Below are positions 9,482 to 20,090 of a stretch of DNA of 64,000 bases, piece after piece. The translations under genes and the position numbers were made by a program. This stretch comes from Phellopilus nigrolimitatus (taxonomy: Eukaryota; Basidiomycota; Agaricomycetes; Hymenochaetales; Hymenochaetaceae): the NCBI GenBank assembly GCA_021029095.1, contig JAJOHG010000051.1, forward strand, positions 1 through 64,000, read 5' to 3'. Numbering within the stretch: the first letter of the stretch is position 1; every line of letters begins with the position of its first letter. The notes under the pieces were generated by a model. That model was given only the letters and a program-made list of their open reading frames with translations, had not been told where the DNA came from and made no database searches.

Positions 9482-11026
9482 GATAACTGTTTCTGTATAT
9501 CGGAGCTAAATGATTGAGCAAGTGCAGGGTGAGTGACAGGCCCGTGACCAGCAGCCACAGTCAGTGGGAGGCACCAGAGCGGCGAGAGGACTTGAGTGAT
9601 AGGAGTGAAGAAAATTGCTGATGAGAGAAACCACAACTACGACAAGCTGCTTCTCAAGAACGTCGCAACAAGCCCCAACGAGTAAAGTGCATCTGTAAAA
9701 ACCAGCATAGTAGACTTATTGCATTTTTTTGGAAGCAGACGCGATGTTGTTTCTAGCAATGGGATGTAAGTCTCCATCGGAAGCAAACCTGCTCGAATAA
9801 ACAGGTTGTAGAGAGAGAATTTCGCCACCGAGGGGGAAGTACTAGGAAGCTGGGATATCAAAGGCGATGGCTAGACGTTAATTTAGGAGATTCGTTCTGA
9901 CCCATACGTCTAAAGTGTGGCACCATCTGTAGCATCCCTGGAAGAGACAGAGATTATCAATCAATCATGAGTGATGGAATTGAGGACTGAACACTGGAAT
10001 GGTGAAGGTTGCGGTGGCGATGAGTTTAAAGACTTCAAGTAAATGTCGGCCGCCGTGTGTTTCTTCCTTCTCATGACGAAAGAGTGATCGGCTGACGCTG
10101 CCGTTCACCGCCGCAGGCATTGTGGCGTAGGGACCTTGCTAAGAAATCTTAATTCGTTCAATTCCCGAAGCAACTATTCTTGACATCACTGCTTGATCCG
10201 TCCGAGTCTCGGAGGCAAACGCAGGTAGAAACACATACCTAGCCCTCCAACTCCCGAATCTCTCCAACTTCGACAGAACCTCCATCCGTCCGCGTAGGCC
10301 AGCATAATCCCATTGGATGTTCTAAGGAAGAACCAAGAAACCGCAGGAAATTTGGCTTGCTCACTGCGTCACTCTCCTTTACTGTAAGCTAGCACTACCA
10401 TTCCCAGCAATGGCGTATTTGGATGACAAGATATGAAATCCTTTCTTTTCTGGAACGGAAGCAACGTCCACGGGCCCAGTGAGCTCAGGAGGGGCAGGTC
10501 GCCACTGTCGGCGGAGAGGAGTTAGAAGAGTAAAGATCCTTGTTGTTTACTGATTTATGATGGCCATTAAGATTTCGCAATTTCAGCAGGTATCCTCGAG
10601 TAAGGGCGCACCAATTGCCTTGAATGCTCACAGTTCTATGGGAGTATCGAAAGCATCAAATAATAAAAGATCGAAAGCCGTAAAGGAAAAGAGGACCTAG
10701 GAACTCACCCGAGCCACCGAAGTCGTGGGGCTTCAATTTGCCGTCAGCAGTTGTGTATCTTCTTGCGCGAAAATCGAAATAGACGCGCCGCCACTATCCA
10801 TCACATACAAGAACGCCTTGTTAAAAAGATGTTACAACAGAGAAATAGATAGAAACATTAGCACTTCATGGACGATCATGGCCGGCGAAATACGTATGGT
10901 GTCGGTCAGTGAGCACGTCTGCAGCAGAGCACCACTCAGCTCCTGTCGCTCGAGAGAAGGTGCCGATGGGAGACGAAAGGCGGGGCGTCGAGGTATCAGC
11001 TGGCAAGATATAGCACTCGCATTCTC
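9482..11026 (-). other. Exon-like blocks not resolvable into a gene
   Basis: On the minus strand several short segments look coding and are bounded by splice-like sites. One near 10720-10800 reads WRRVYFDFRARRYTTADGK and ends at GTGAGT. One near 10400-10505 reads WRPAPPELTGPVDVASVPEK between CAG and GGTAGT. One near 10245-10330 reads NIQWDYAGLRGRMEVLSKLE between TTCCTTAG and GTATGT. Their phases do not join cleanly and stops follow each join, so I cannot give a product. They may be parts of a decayed gene that began with the exons at 11027-11375. A hydrophobic stretch upstream of the protease (about 9540-9633) has no ATG. Confidence 0.3.
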
Positions 11027-11375
11027 TCATAGGTCACGGACACGCGGACTCGGGCGGATGATGTTGATCGCGGTGCGGATCTTGTACGCGAGGGACGTCT
11101 GGTACGGGCGGCGCAGCGTCTTGCGATAGGCGTACCTGCGGACGAGTAGTATGAGTAATCTTGTTCCGTAAATATAATTTAAGGGATGGAAAAGAAGAAG
11201 GGGAGAGTAAGCTTTAATTGCGAGTAACTGGAATGGTGGTGATGAAATTTCCATAGCACGAAAACTCAACTCACCTCCCCTGCACAACCCGTTCCTCAGG
11301 GAACCGCACGAGCGAGGGAGGCACAGCGTACAGCATTAGCTTCTTCCCGAGTCGAGCAGCCCTTCCGGTGGCCAT
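11027..11375 (-). CDS. Small basic protein, two exons
   Basis: Exons 11275-11375 and 11027-11135 join in phase across a GTGAGT...CGCAG intron of 139 nt. They encode 69 residues starting MATGRAARLGKKLMLY and ending SPRVRDL. The N-terminus is basic and hydrophobic, which would fit a mitochondrial presequence or a small organellar protein, but I do not recognise a family. It may instead be the first part of a longer gene running into the exon-like blocks downstream. The ATG is the first after an apparent CTGCTAG, which could itself be an acceptor, so upstream exons are possible. Confidence 0.45.
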
Positions 11376-12300
11376 CTAGCAGTTCCAAGAATAAGAGAGG
11401 AAAACACGAGACAAAAAGAATAGGACATACGGATAAAAGTTAGCTCGGAAGACAGAAATTGGACAACCGTGTCTAGTCTGCGAGGACTTGTAAAAGACCA
11501 GAGCGCAAGGGACGCTGATGAGGCCCTTGTTCAAGCCGGGGGCTGGGCAGGCTGCCACTGGCGAGCTGGCTGTAATATAACCCAGCTGCTGCCATTCTGT
11601 TCGGCTTTGTCCCGAGCTTCATGCCAGAAGACATGCGTCCCGAATATAATTGAAGTCGCCAGCCGTCTTGTAGCCGTCTTGCAGGATGCAATCAGCGTGT
11701 TTAACACATCACGAAGATGAAAAACGCGAGTACACTCAGCTTTGATAAAGCACGCGTAAACCTCGACTTCAGCTCGAGTAAGAAAACAACTACGAAGCTT
11801 CCTCACCTCGAGCCCTTGCATTTGAAACAAATAACATTGGCTACATCTTAGTATCACAGTTCTTCTTCACTTCATTCCCAGCACACGCGACGGAAAGTAA
11901 AAATGGAGCCAACAAAAGTAGTCTAAAAAATGAAGCAAAGAGGTGGTAGAAAGGAGGGGGACAGTGGCGTCGGAGCGAGCGGTCGATTTTTGTCGGTCGT
12001 TTGAAATGTCGTAAGAGTGGAAATGAAACGTTGGATACACATGGCGTTATTATACGCAAAAACAAGCAAAGAGAGCAGATATAGCAAAGGGATGAAATAT
12101 GGGGCGGGAATGGGGTGGTATGAGTAACAACAAGTAGGGGCAGACGGGGAACAAGTGGATATCCAGAATTGAAACGAAGCGTTTCGTACGTCTGAATGCA
12201 TGTAAACAATACACGAACCACAGTACATGTAGAAACAAGCATATTTTCACGGCACATTCAAACATACAACAAGTTACGCGCATTCATTCGTGCTCTTCCA
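11376..12300. other. 3' region of the importin gene and upstream region of the small basic gene
   Basis: About 11850-12300 is probably the 3' UTR and downstream flank of the importin gene, which ends at 12301 on the minus strand. 11376-11850 contains only short unsupported ORFs. Nothing else is identified. Confidence 0.35.
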
Positions 12301-15300
12301 TCATACGCCATTCGTGAACGCCGTGATGCCCGCCGCGCGCACCTTCGCCGGGTTCTCCGCGTTGAGCGCACCCACGAGATTGAGCAACTCTGCACGCGTC
12401 TCATCGCCAAGCTGGTCAGGCCCGTTCGGGTCGAGCACGTGCGCGAACACAGGCAGTAACTGGTCGATGTACTGGATGAGCACGCCTGGCTGTGTGTGGA
12501 ACAAGAGGAACAGCGCGCGGAACACAGGCCGGTTCTCGAGGTAGTCGTTCTTCAGCGGTAGCGCGTCGATAATGAGCGGCAACACATCGGCGAGCGGGAT
12601 GGCGGCTGCGTTGCGCACGATCATGCGCGCTACGGCACCGGCAGCATTGTCGCGCGCGTTGTACTTGGCAGGGATGGAGTTGGGCGGGACGGAGAAGTGC
12701 GGGTGCAGCGCAGTGAGGAGGGGTTGGTATTGCGGAGAGAGATCCTGGGCGCTATGCTCAACAAGCAGGCCGACAGCGAAGGCGGCGTTGCTGTAAACCT
12801 CCGCGTCTTCGTCCGAAAGTGCCTGGTAGAATAGGCTGAGAAGCGGCTCGGTTGAAGGGGTGATGGCCTCCTTCATGCCCGAGATAATCTCCGCGAGCGT
12901 GCCGATCGCGGATGAGCGGTCGCTGAGCGAGCGACCTTTTTTCTGTTAAATAAAACCCATAAGTGTCTAACCAAAATTGCCCATATCTAAAGATGTGACG
13001 TACATAGAATCGAGAGATGAGCGGGAAGAATGTCTGGAACGCCTGGACAAAGTCGGCGCCAAGGGTATTTGCGAGAGCGGCGACAAGGTCACCTGCAGAC
13101 GAGATGAGCACAGAGTCGTATTCAGCCTGGTCCTCGAGCGGCTCCTCATCCTCGTCCTGATCGGGGTCCTGCTGGCAGAGCGCCTTTTGTTCCAGAATCT
13201 GGATAGCGATGTTGCATACATCGTCAAGACCTACGAAGGAGACGTAGTCGGTTTGAATTCTCGGCAAAAGTTCGGACGACATACGGGTTTCGAGGAACGC
13301 CGGACCAACGGCATTGAGAGTCTCTGCAAGGCCAACGCAGAGCGCAGAAGCAACGGTCCTAAAAGAAGCGAACAATCAGTATTGATTGAAGATATGAAGG
13401 ACAAAAGAGAAGGAAAGATCAGTTAAAGTATCGCATTCGTCTCATACGCCCTTAAGGCATCGAAGTGAGCTGAGTTTACGAGAATTTCTCATCATATCGC
13501 GGAAACCCACCGCCCATATGGGAAACAATACTCACTTGTCGTCCTCGGTCTCGTACATATCGAGCAGGGGCGGAAGCGCGTGGTTGATGAGGTCTCTCAC
13601 GTTCTGGTGGAGCGGAACCTTGACCGCGACACCGGACTGCCAGTCCTGCGGCTCGCTAAGTGTATAGAACGTGCGTACGATCTCAAGCAGACTCTCCGTC
13701 GCACTTTTGCGGATGCCCTCATAGTAGTGGGCCAGCAGCCCGACAAGCTCGAGAGCCGACTGTTCGACGAACGGCAGGAAATGGCGGCCCGTGCTTGCGA
13801 ACACCGTGCCGAGCGTGTCCGCCGCAATCTCCTTCTCGACTGCAATGGCGGAGTTGACCTCGAGCATCTTCTCCGCATCGAGCGACTCCGCATCGTCGAT
13901 GTCAACGTTGCCAGACTGATCGCCGCTCTCAACAGTGATGGGCGTCGACGCGGACGCGCCTGCCGAGAAGAGCTGAGCAGCCTCAGGCAAGCTGGCTGCG
14001 GGATGTTCGTCAGCATCTTCGGAAAGATATAGCACGACAGGGTGCGACTCACAGAGGTCGGACTCGCCATGTTCATCCTGACCGAGACTGTTGATAAGAG
14101 CTGGGACGACCTTCGGGAGATACGGAGCGAACTCCTCGCCGAAGACACGGCTCATCACACCAAAGAACAGGAAGCTGCATTCGCGCAGACGAGCGTTCTC
14201 GGACTCCGCGCCTGCGAACGCCTGCGCCATCATGTCCGGGAAGTAGGGACGGAAAGCCTCCGCGCCGACAGCCTCCGCGAACGTGCCCACTGCATCCATC
14301 GTAATCCCACGCAGCTCAGATTCCTCACCCTCACCGCCAAGCTGGAGGAAGGGGCTGAGGCGCTGCATGATGCTGGGGAAATATGGCAAGAACGCCGCGC
14401 GACTCGCGTGAGCAGCGCTCCCGATCGCACCGGTGACAACGGCCTTGACCTTGACGGGCGCAGTATCGAGGAGTCCGGAAAGAGTCTCCATGAGGAGGTG
14501 CAGGTAGATCCCAATGGTCTCTCCGAGGACCTCGAGGAGCGCATCGAGCGCAGTACACGCCGTACGTTGAGTTACAGGATCCGCGACGAGCTGCATGAGT
14601 GCGGGGACAAGTGCAGCGTGACGCGCGTTGGCAGCTTCTTCGAGCCACTCGCAGATGCAGCCCACTGCCGTACACGCCGCCCGCCGCACACCAGAGTCTG
14701 AGTCGGCAAGTCCAGCGTCGATGACGGGCCAGACAGCCGCCTCGACGTGGGGCCCCATATACTCAGAAACGCCTTCGACAGCAACGCCAAGCGCAAGGAG
14801 AGCACCGCGGCGCGCGTTCGGGTCAGGTTGCGACATGTACTGCTCAATGAGTTGACGCAAAGCCGGGAAGACCTGAGCGGGTGGAAGGGCGGTGGAGAGG
14901 GTGTCGATGATGCGAAGCGCAGAACGCGACGGCGCGTCGTCGTCCGCGTCTTCTGGCTCCGCCTCGGTTGTGATGGGCATGAGACCTTCGAGGATGGCGG
15001 GTGCGAGGCCAGAAGCCTGCACTTTTGATTTTTTGCTGTAGCAATTGTCAGTAAACGACCAAAAAGGAAGAGAAAAGAAAGAAAAGAAAAAAGAAAAGAC
15101 TCACTATTTCACTGTCCACGATAGCGCGTTCAAGGCCATGATGCGCGGCTCGTCGTCGTACGCGCGGTTCGCGCCGCATTGAAGGAAGAACTGGACGAGT
15201 TGGGGGATGTGCTTGCTGAGTAGCGGGACTTCGAGGATGAGGAGAGTCTCAAACACATCGAAGAGCTGGCGTATGCCTGTCTCGTCGCCAGAGTCAAAGC

Positions 15301-16052
15301 ATCCCTGAACCACATTGATCATGGCAGGTAAGAGATGCTGGAACGCGCGCACTTCGGGCTTCTCGTCCGCGCCGATATATTGTGCAATCACGCCGAGCGC
15401 GCGAACGGCAGTGACGCGCACGTCTGCACTCTGCGGGTCTTGGAGGAGCTGCTCGAACAGGGCGAACAACGCGTGAATGTGCTCCTGGAATCCCTCGACG
15501 ATGGCCTCGAGCACAGTGAAAAGAAGGAAAACGCCGAGCTCGCGCTCAGTGACCTGCTGGGACGTGCAACAGCGGTTGATCAGCGGGAGAAGGTCCGGCC
15601 ACTGGTTGAGGGGCATCTCGATGGAGGCGATCGCGGCGATGACGCGTGCGGCGGAGTGGCGGACGAGCTTGGAGGGCTCGGCGAGCGTGATCTTGGGAAG
15701 GGTCTGCTTGATCTGATCCCGCCCGGACTGGGGCACGTTGATCCAGAGTTCTCCAGACTTCTGCGCGACGCGCTTGCGGAGCTCAACGGCTGCGAGCTGG
15801 CGGGCAGGCTCCTCGGGCGCGCTGGCGAGGATCTGGGTGAGTGCAGGGATGCATGCCGGGTTCTTAAAGTAATCTTTGTTGAGCTGCGCGGTGGCCGCCT
15901 TGAGGGCGACGGTGTCGGTGGACAAGAGCTGCGTGAGCAGCGCGTGCAGCCCCTGCGCAAACGACGGCTACAGGATGCGAGCGGGGTGCGCAGGGTGGCG
16001 GATGTCGTCAGCGACGATGACAAAAATGCGAGAAAAATATACGCACGTCCAT
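12301..16052 (-). CDS. KAP123: Importin-4 type karyopherin beta (Kap123 homologue)
   Basis: Five exons join in phase: 16047-16052, 15105-15967, 13536-15035, 13004-13358 and 12301-12942, giving 1121 residues. Yeast Kap123 is of similar length. The protein is built of HEAT repeats throughout, with an N-terminal importin-beta region (residues about 1-110, containing AAVELRKRVAQKSGELW and VRHSAARVIAAIAS) matching Kap123/IPO4. An acidic interruption (EDADDDAP) lies near residues 300-310. A long acidic insertion lies in the middle, near YLSEDADEHP and the following Asp/Glu-rich segment, and another (QDPDQDEDEEP) further on. Known relatives carry ribosomal proteins and histones H3/H4 into the nucleus in a Ran-GTP dependent cycle. 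The first exon is only ATGGAC; it was chosen because the joined start MDPSFAQGLHALLTQ fits the family and the GTGCGT...CTGTAG intron is normal. Confidence 0.93.
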
Positions 16053-16794
16053 GGCAGAAGGAAGGAAAAAGTGGAGGGCAGAGGGAAAACTGCCTCCACG
16101 GCCACAGTGCCCAAAATTTTGTCGGACTTCCAATCACCGCGTGCTCAAACACAAAATGCACATGCTTCATTTGGTCATTTTCAGAACCGTAGCTCAAAAC
16201 GCATACAAAGCTGCTTCAGAATGGCTCTATACGTACAATTGGCTTGCTTCTCGGAACTACAGCCAACGATTGCACTACTCAATGCATCGAAAAAGTATAT
16301 TGACGGGCATAAGAAAATTGAATAAAGAGAAGAACAATGTATTCTCAAACAGGACATGTAGCTTGGCAGACTAGTCAACGGCTTGGATCTTTTAAACCCC
16401 GAACATCGCATCGTCCTCGCAAGCCAGAGGATATCAATAATCAATCCATTAATGATGACTGAGAGTCGACAAAACCGGCCATAACAATGGACAGCAGCAG
16501 GACAGAGTAGAGTAAACCAGGAATGGGGACAAGACAGGACGACAACAAACCCAGCGCAGAAGTCGAGACACAGAAGCCCAAGCAGAAGAGAAAGAAGCAC
16601 ACGTAGCGAACAAGAGCGTATCCGCGCCGAGAGCACAGAGCCAGCCCTCCGACAGCGTTCGGACGCCGAGACCAGTAGTTTCGCACAGAAGTAACCGAAA
16701 GAGAAACGAAGTTGCCAGAAACCCAAGAATCGCCAAGGTCTCCTAAACCGCAACCAAAACTTTCCCAACCTGCTCTCCGAAGAACAGGCGCACC
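16053..16794. other. Intergenic region upstream of the importin gene
   Basis: It holds the importin promoter on the minus strand and the 3' flank of the next minus-strand gene. Long open frames exist on the minus strand between 16181 and 16873, but they overlap the end of the 513-aa ORF in another frame and have no coding features, so they are not called. Confidence 0.4.
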
Positions 16795-18336
16795 TCACGC
16801 AGCCGCACGCCAAAACATCCGTATGCGGCCTACGAACGATACCCTGCTCCTCTCCGCTCCGGCGTCCCTCCACTCCGCACGCGCGTTCTCTCCTGCAACG
16901 TCCTCCAAGACTGCGGGAGAAGCGATCCCGACGAAGCGCTTATGGATTGCGTGCTCCTCCGCCTCGAAGACGGCCCACGGCGCGGGCGCCGGTGGGGGCG
17001 GGGGCGGCGTGCGCTTGGCCGGGCGTGGGGCGTGCGCGAGCGGCGTGGAAGCTGGAGGGAGCGAGGGGCCCGCAAGGGGATGTGTGTGCGCTGGCATAGG
17101 GAAGGTGCGCGGGTAGCGCCCTCTGCATCCGTCCGGGTTCCAGAAGACAGGCAGAACGTCGAAGGGCTTGGGCGATGTGAATGCGAACTCGGAGACAGCG
17201 GGTTGAGCAGCCGCGCTTTCCATTTCGGCGAGCAGCGAACTCGCGGTGTCCAGCGCTTCAGGCTCCGCGCTGCAGCAGCCGCTATTTTCCATCTCCGTCT
17301 CCGAGGCAAAAGACGTCGCAGGCGACTCTCCATCTACACTTGTGGCGGAGACATCAGGGCTGGCAAAGCTCTCAATGCTGACCGACATCGACGAATCTTC
17401 TCCGTCCGACGTGCTCGAGATAGAGAAGATGCGGTCGCTGCGCGGTGAACCACATTCAAATGCAGCTGCAGCTTCATGTTCGGACACACCGACCATCGGC
17501 TGCGTGGGCGGTACGATGCACACGCTGGGTGGATCCAATATGTCCAACTTCGTCTTCGGCGCGCGTGAGTCGAGGAGTGCATGCAAAGAGCCATCTACGA
17601 GCGTTTTCGTCTGGCGGACGAGGGAGTTAAGCCGCTTCAGCGGTCTGGAGGCCGTACTAAGCGAAGTCGGGGAAGAACAGGGACTCGGAGGAGGGGATAG
17701 GAGCAGAGTGTGGTGGGCGCCGAGAGGGCGGTCTGTGCCCTTCTGGTCGAGGAGGCTGGCATTCCCGGGAACGGGCGATACCAGCCCGCAACGGTCGTCT
17801 CTGAGATTCAGCGAATCGAGTTCAGATGCATGGCCGGATTCACGAACGGATTCAGCGAGAAACGGCTGCGTGGTCGGTGGGACGTGCAAGCTGGAAGGAA
17901 GTAGAGGCTCGGACTCTGATAGCGGCGGCGGGTACTCGGACACCTCCGCAAGCTCTCGCGCATGCTCCACGTCCGCGGTGCAAGGTGTCGCAAGCGACTC
18001 CCCATCCGCGTCAGCCCGCGCAACGTCAGAGACGGCGACACTCCCGAGGCTGACCGACGTGAACGAGCCCGAAGCGGCGGAGCATGAGTCCAGACACTCC
18101 GAGCCGTCCGACATGCTCGACACTGCAAATAAGCGAGGTTCAGGTCCCGGTTCGCATTCTTCAGAGCCAACGAGCGTCGGCTGCACTGGCGGTATGATGT
18201 ACACGCTGGGAGGCGTCAGAGCCTCGGCCTTTGGCTTCGGCGCGTTGGAATCGATGAGGGCGTGCAGAGAGTTGTCTACCAGAGTCTTCGTCTGACGGAC
18301 GATGAGATTCAGCCTTTTCAGCCGGATGGAGGTCAT
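16795..18336 (-). CDS. Hypothetical protein with a large internal duplication
   Basis: A 513-residue ORF without introns; function unknown. Residues about 4-60 (LKRLNLIVRQTKTLVDNSLH followed by ALIDSNAPK, then PPSVYIIPPVQP) are repeated at about 232-290 (LKRLNSLVRQTKTLVDGSLH, ALLDSRAPK, PPSVCIVPPTQP). Each copy is followed by a Ser/Asp-rich linker with an SSxSDGE/S motif and DGES.AT. The repeat unit is therefore about 120 residues. The unit starts with an amphipathic, probably helical segment that may be a binding motif. The C-terminal third is Pro-rich (PAKRTPPPPPPAPAP) and ends in HAIHKRFVGIASPAVLEDVAG and a basic/aromatic tail. An ATAAAAG box (about 18402-18408) lies 66-72 nt upstream of the ATG. 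No signal peptide or membrane segment is seen. Confidence 0.7.
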   Translation of the reverse strand: MTSIRLKRLNLIVRQTKTLVDNSLHALIDSNAPKPKAEALTPPSVYIIPPVQPTLVGSEECEPGPEPRLFAVSSMSDGSECLDSCSAASGSFTSVSLGSVAVSDVARADADGESLATPCTADVEHARELAEVSEYPPPLSESEPLLPSSLHVPPTTQPFLAESVRESGHASELDSLNLRDDRCGLVSPVPGNASLLDQKGTDRPLGAHHTLLLSPPPSPCSSPTSLSTASRPLKRLNSLVRQTKTLVDGSLHALLDSRAPKTKLDILDPPSVCIVPPTQPMVGVSEHEAAAAFECGSPRSDRIFSISSTSDGEDSSMSVSIESFASPDVSATSVDGESPATSFASETEMENSGCCSAEPEALDTASSLLAEMESAAAQPAVSEFAFTSPKPFDVLPVFWNPDGCRGRYPRTFPMPAHTHPLAGPSLPPASTPLAHAPRPAKRTPPPPPPAPAPWAVFEAEEHAIHKRFVGIASPAVLEDVAGENARAEWRDAGAERSRVSFVGRIRMFWRAAA

Positions 18337-19344
18337 GCTGACGTGCGTTGGAACGGGGAGGAGAAAAGATAGGAGGAAATCAGGGCGAGCAAATCGAGTA
18401 GCTTTTATGGCCCACTGGTCGATGAGGCTGGCATAGCTGGAAATAAGCGGTGCCTACCATGGCCAGCCTCATCGTTCTCTGAAAATGACTGCCATGGACT
18501 TGCACGGACAGCGTGTTGTTTACGCTCAGCGTCTGAACGCGACATAAGTACATCGAGGAACGCATTCAGCAGCATTGATTGTCTCGCATTGTATACTATA
18601 TTCGACACATGAATCGAGCAGGAGGCCCTGACACCGATTCAACGCAGAAAAGATTTTGTGCAACTGCATAAAAGATGTTAGACGGTCCGGACTTGGGGCC
18701 AGCTTCAGTTTGACTCATCGTACCAGCAAATTGCTCGTGCTGTTTAAGAGACATTGACTCCAAGCTCTCATGCAAGACCTAGTAGGCTAAAAAAGCAAAT
18801 ATCGGTCGTCGTCTTTAGAGGCCGTGGATGCAGAGCGTTGCGGCAAGCGAATCGAAGCTGGCCAGCTTCGTTGTGAGCGCCAGTACGCACGTGCGGCAAG
18901 CTCCCGCCTCGCAAACTGTCTGCGCATAGGCGAACCAAACATATTGAAGTGATTTGTCTATTGAAAATATCTACTACAGCATGCCTTACTGAAGTGCTAT
19001 TTCAAAAAAAGACAGTAGCACCAGTCGATATGCACTGAAATCTCACCGAGTCCGAATCACGATGTGAATTCATTCATTCTAATCTGACCTGTGACTGCTA
19101 TTATTTATAAGTCATAATTACCCTAGAAATAGGGTCAACTTAGATGTTCAGGCCTGTCTCTGGAATGGAAAGATGTTCGGACGAGCGAGTTGCCGCCACT
19201 TACGGGGGAAGGAACTTGGTAGAAGAAATGTTATGGTTCAAGTTAAGTGCTCGACTCATAAATTATATGTATCTTTAAATGTCTACATAATTGTAACCCT
19301 TCTCGCTTAATGGGCTTCATGCTCAAGCAACGTCAAAAATCTAT
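18337..19344. other. Intergenic region with a 12-bp inverted repeat
   Basis: No gene is supported. A perfect 12-bp inverted repeat, GATGAGGCTGGC at 18421-18432 and GCCAGCCTCATC at about 18462-18473, encloses roughly 30 nt just upstream of the 513-aa gene. The rest (18600-19344) is AT-rich with no recognised element. Confidence 0.4.
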
Positions 19345-19624
19345 TCAGCGCCGCATCTGCTTTGTTATGTTTTTCAGACTGCGTTCTGCTTCAGCAAGGT
19401 GCTCAGACTTTACAGCATGCTCTGCAGTCCCAGGCGGCATTCCTTTGAGCTCTTTATACAGGTTATCATAAAGCTTCTGAGCTTGTTGCTGGAGTGTGAC
19501 TAGCCGTAACGTTTCAAAATATCTGGAAACAGATTGTGTTACTGTAGTACAATAATTGATAATTCAGACTGGACTTTTACCCTAATGGTGTATTTTCAGA
19601 AGTGGATGCAATGTTCTGTGGCAT
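19345..19624 (-). CDS. Small helical protein behind the shared promoter (copy B)
   Basis: Exons 19581-19624 and 19345-19522 join in phase across a 58-nt intron (GTAAAAG...TTTCCAG), giving 73 residues. The protein begins MPQNIASTSENTPLGY and ends NITKQMRR, and is Gln/Lys/Leu-rich and probably alpha-helical. Upstream, the TATA box (19780-19786) and a predicted 5' UTR intron (donor AAG|GTGAGC near 19722, acceptor TTCCAG near 19633) match those of the small gene at 3634 in sequence and order. The protein itself shows no clear similarity to that one beyond size and helical character. No domain is recognised. Confidence 0.5.
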
Positions 19625-19860
19625 GTTATAATCTGGAAGTCTGGAAGCGGACTGTATTAGCATAAGAGCTGATAAATCAGATGATACTAGGAAGATATGA
19701 GTCTTGTACATGTAGGTGCTCACCTTGTTTCTGGTAAGTAGAGTTGTTGGTGCAAGAAAGGCTGACAGTAGTGTGATCTTATATAGAAAACGAGCCCGCA
19801 AAGTGGCACGGACAATTGCCACAACAAATACGATTGCTTCCTTACTCGTATGCAACCCAG
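19625..19860 (-). promoter_or_regulatory. Promoter, leader and 5' UTR intron matching 3401-3633
   Basis: Read on the minus strand this segment shows TGGGTTGCATACGAG, CCACTTTGC, TATATAA, CTTACCAGAAACAAG|GTGAGC, TTCCAG and ATTATAACATG in the same order and spacing as the copy after the LTR at 2.9-3.4 kb. Conservation of promoter, leader and splice sites, rather than of the protein, is the notable feature. Confidence 0.6.
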
Positions 19861-19911
19861 AAAGCGTAGCTAGGTTACTGGTAAGCATTAGACAGAAGAT
19901 TGCTCGCAAAG

Positions 19912-20090
19912 CGTGAAGCATTGTTGTCAAAGCGTAGAGCGTTGCTGTCAAAGCGTAGAGCGTTGCTGTCAAAGCATAGAGCGTTGCTGTCAAAGTATAA
20001 AGTGTTGCTGTCAAAGCATAAGGTGTTGCTGTCAAAGTGTAAAGCGTTGCCGTCAAAGTACAGAAGATTGCCCTCAACAAACAAAGTATT
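19912..20090 (+). repeat. 21-bp minisatellite
   Basis: About eight tandem copies of a 21-bp unit, approximately GCGTTGCTGTCAAAGCGTAGA, diverging towards 20090. Because 21 is a multiple of three, the repeat is open in several frames: CCQSVER heptads on the plus strand, TLYALTA heptads on the minus strand. These open frames should not be taken as genes. It lies just upstream of the small gene promoter at 19.6-19.9 kb and could influence it. Confidence 0.85.

Noticed and set aside
9403..9636. Hydrophobic stretch upstream of the aspartic protease as a signal-peptide exon
   Set aside because: It starts from TTG, not ATG, with a stop upstream, and no donor/acceptor pair joins it in frame to the protease.
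11841..12288. Minus-strand frames downstream of the importin stop
   Set aside because: Pyrimidine-rich 3' UTR of the importin gene; no protein features.
13580..16192. Several plus-strand frames opposite the importin gene
   Set aside because: Antisense shadows of a confirmed multi-exon gene.
16181..16873. Minus-strand frame of 230 codons overlapping the end of the 513-aa ORF
   Set aside because: Different frame in the 3' flank, Cys/Leu/Arg-rich without motif; it ends in intergenic sequence before the importin gene.
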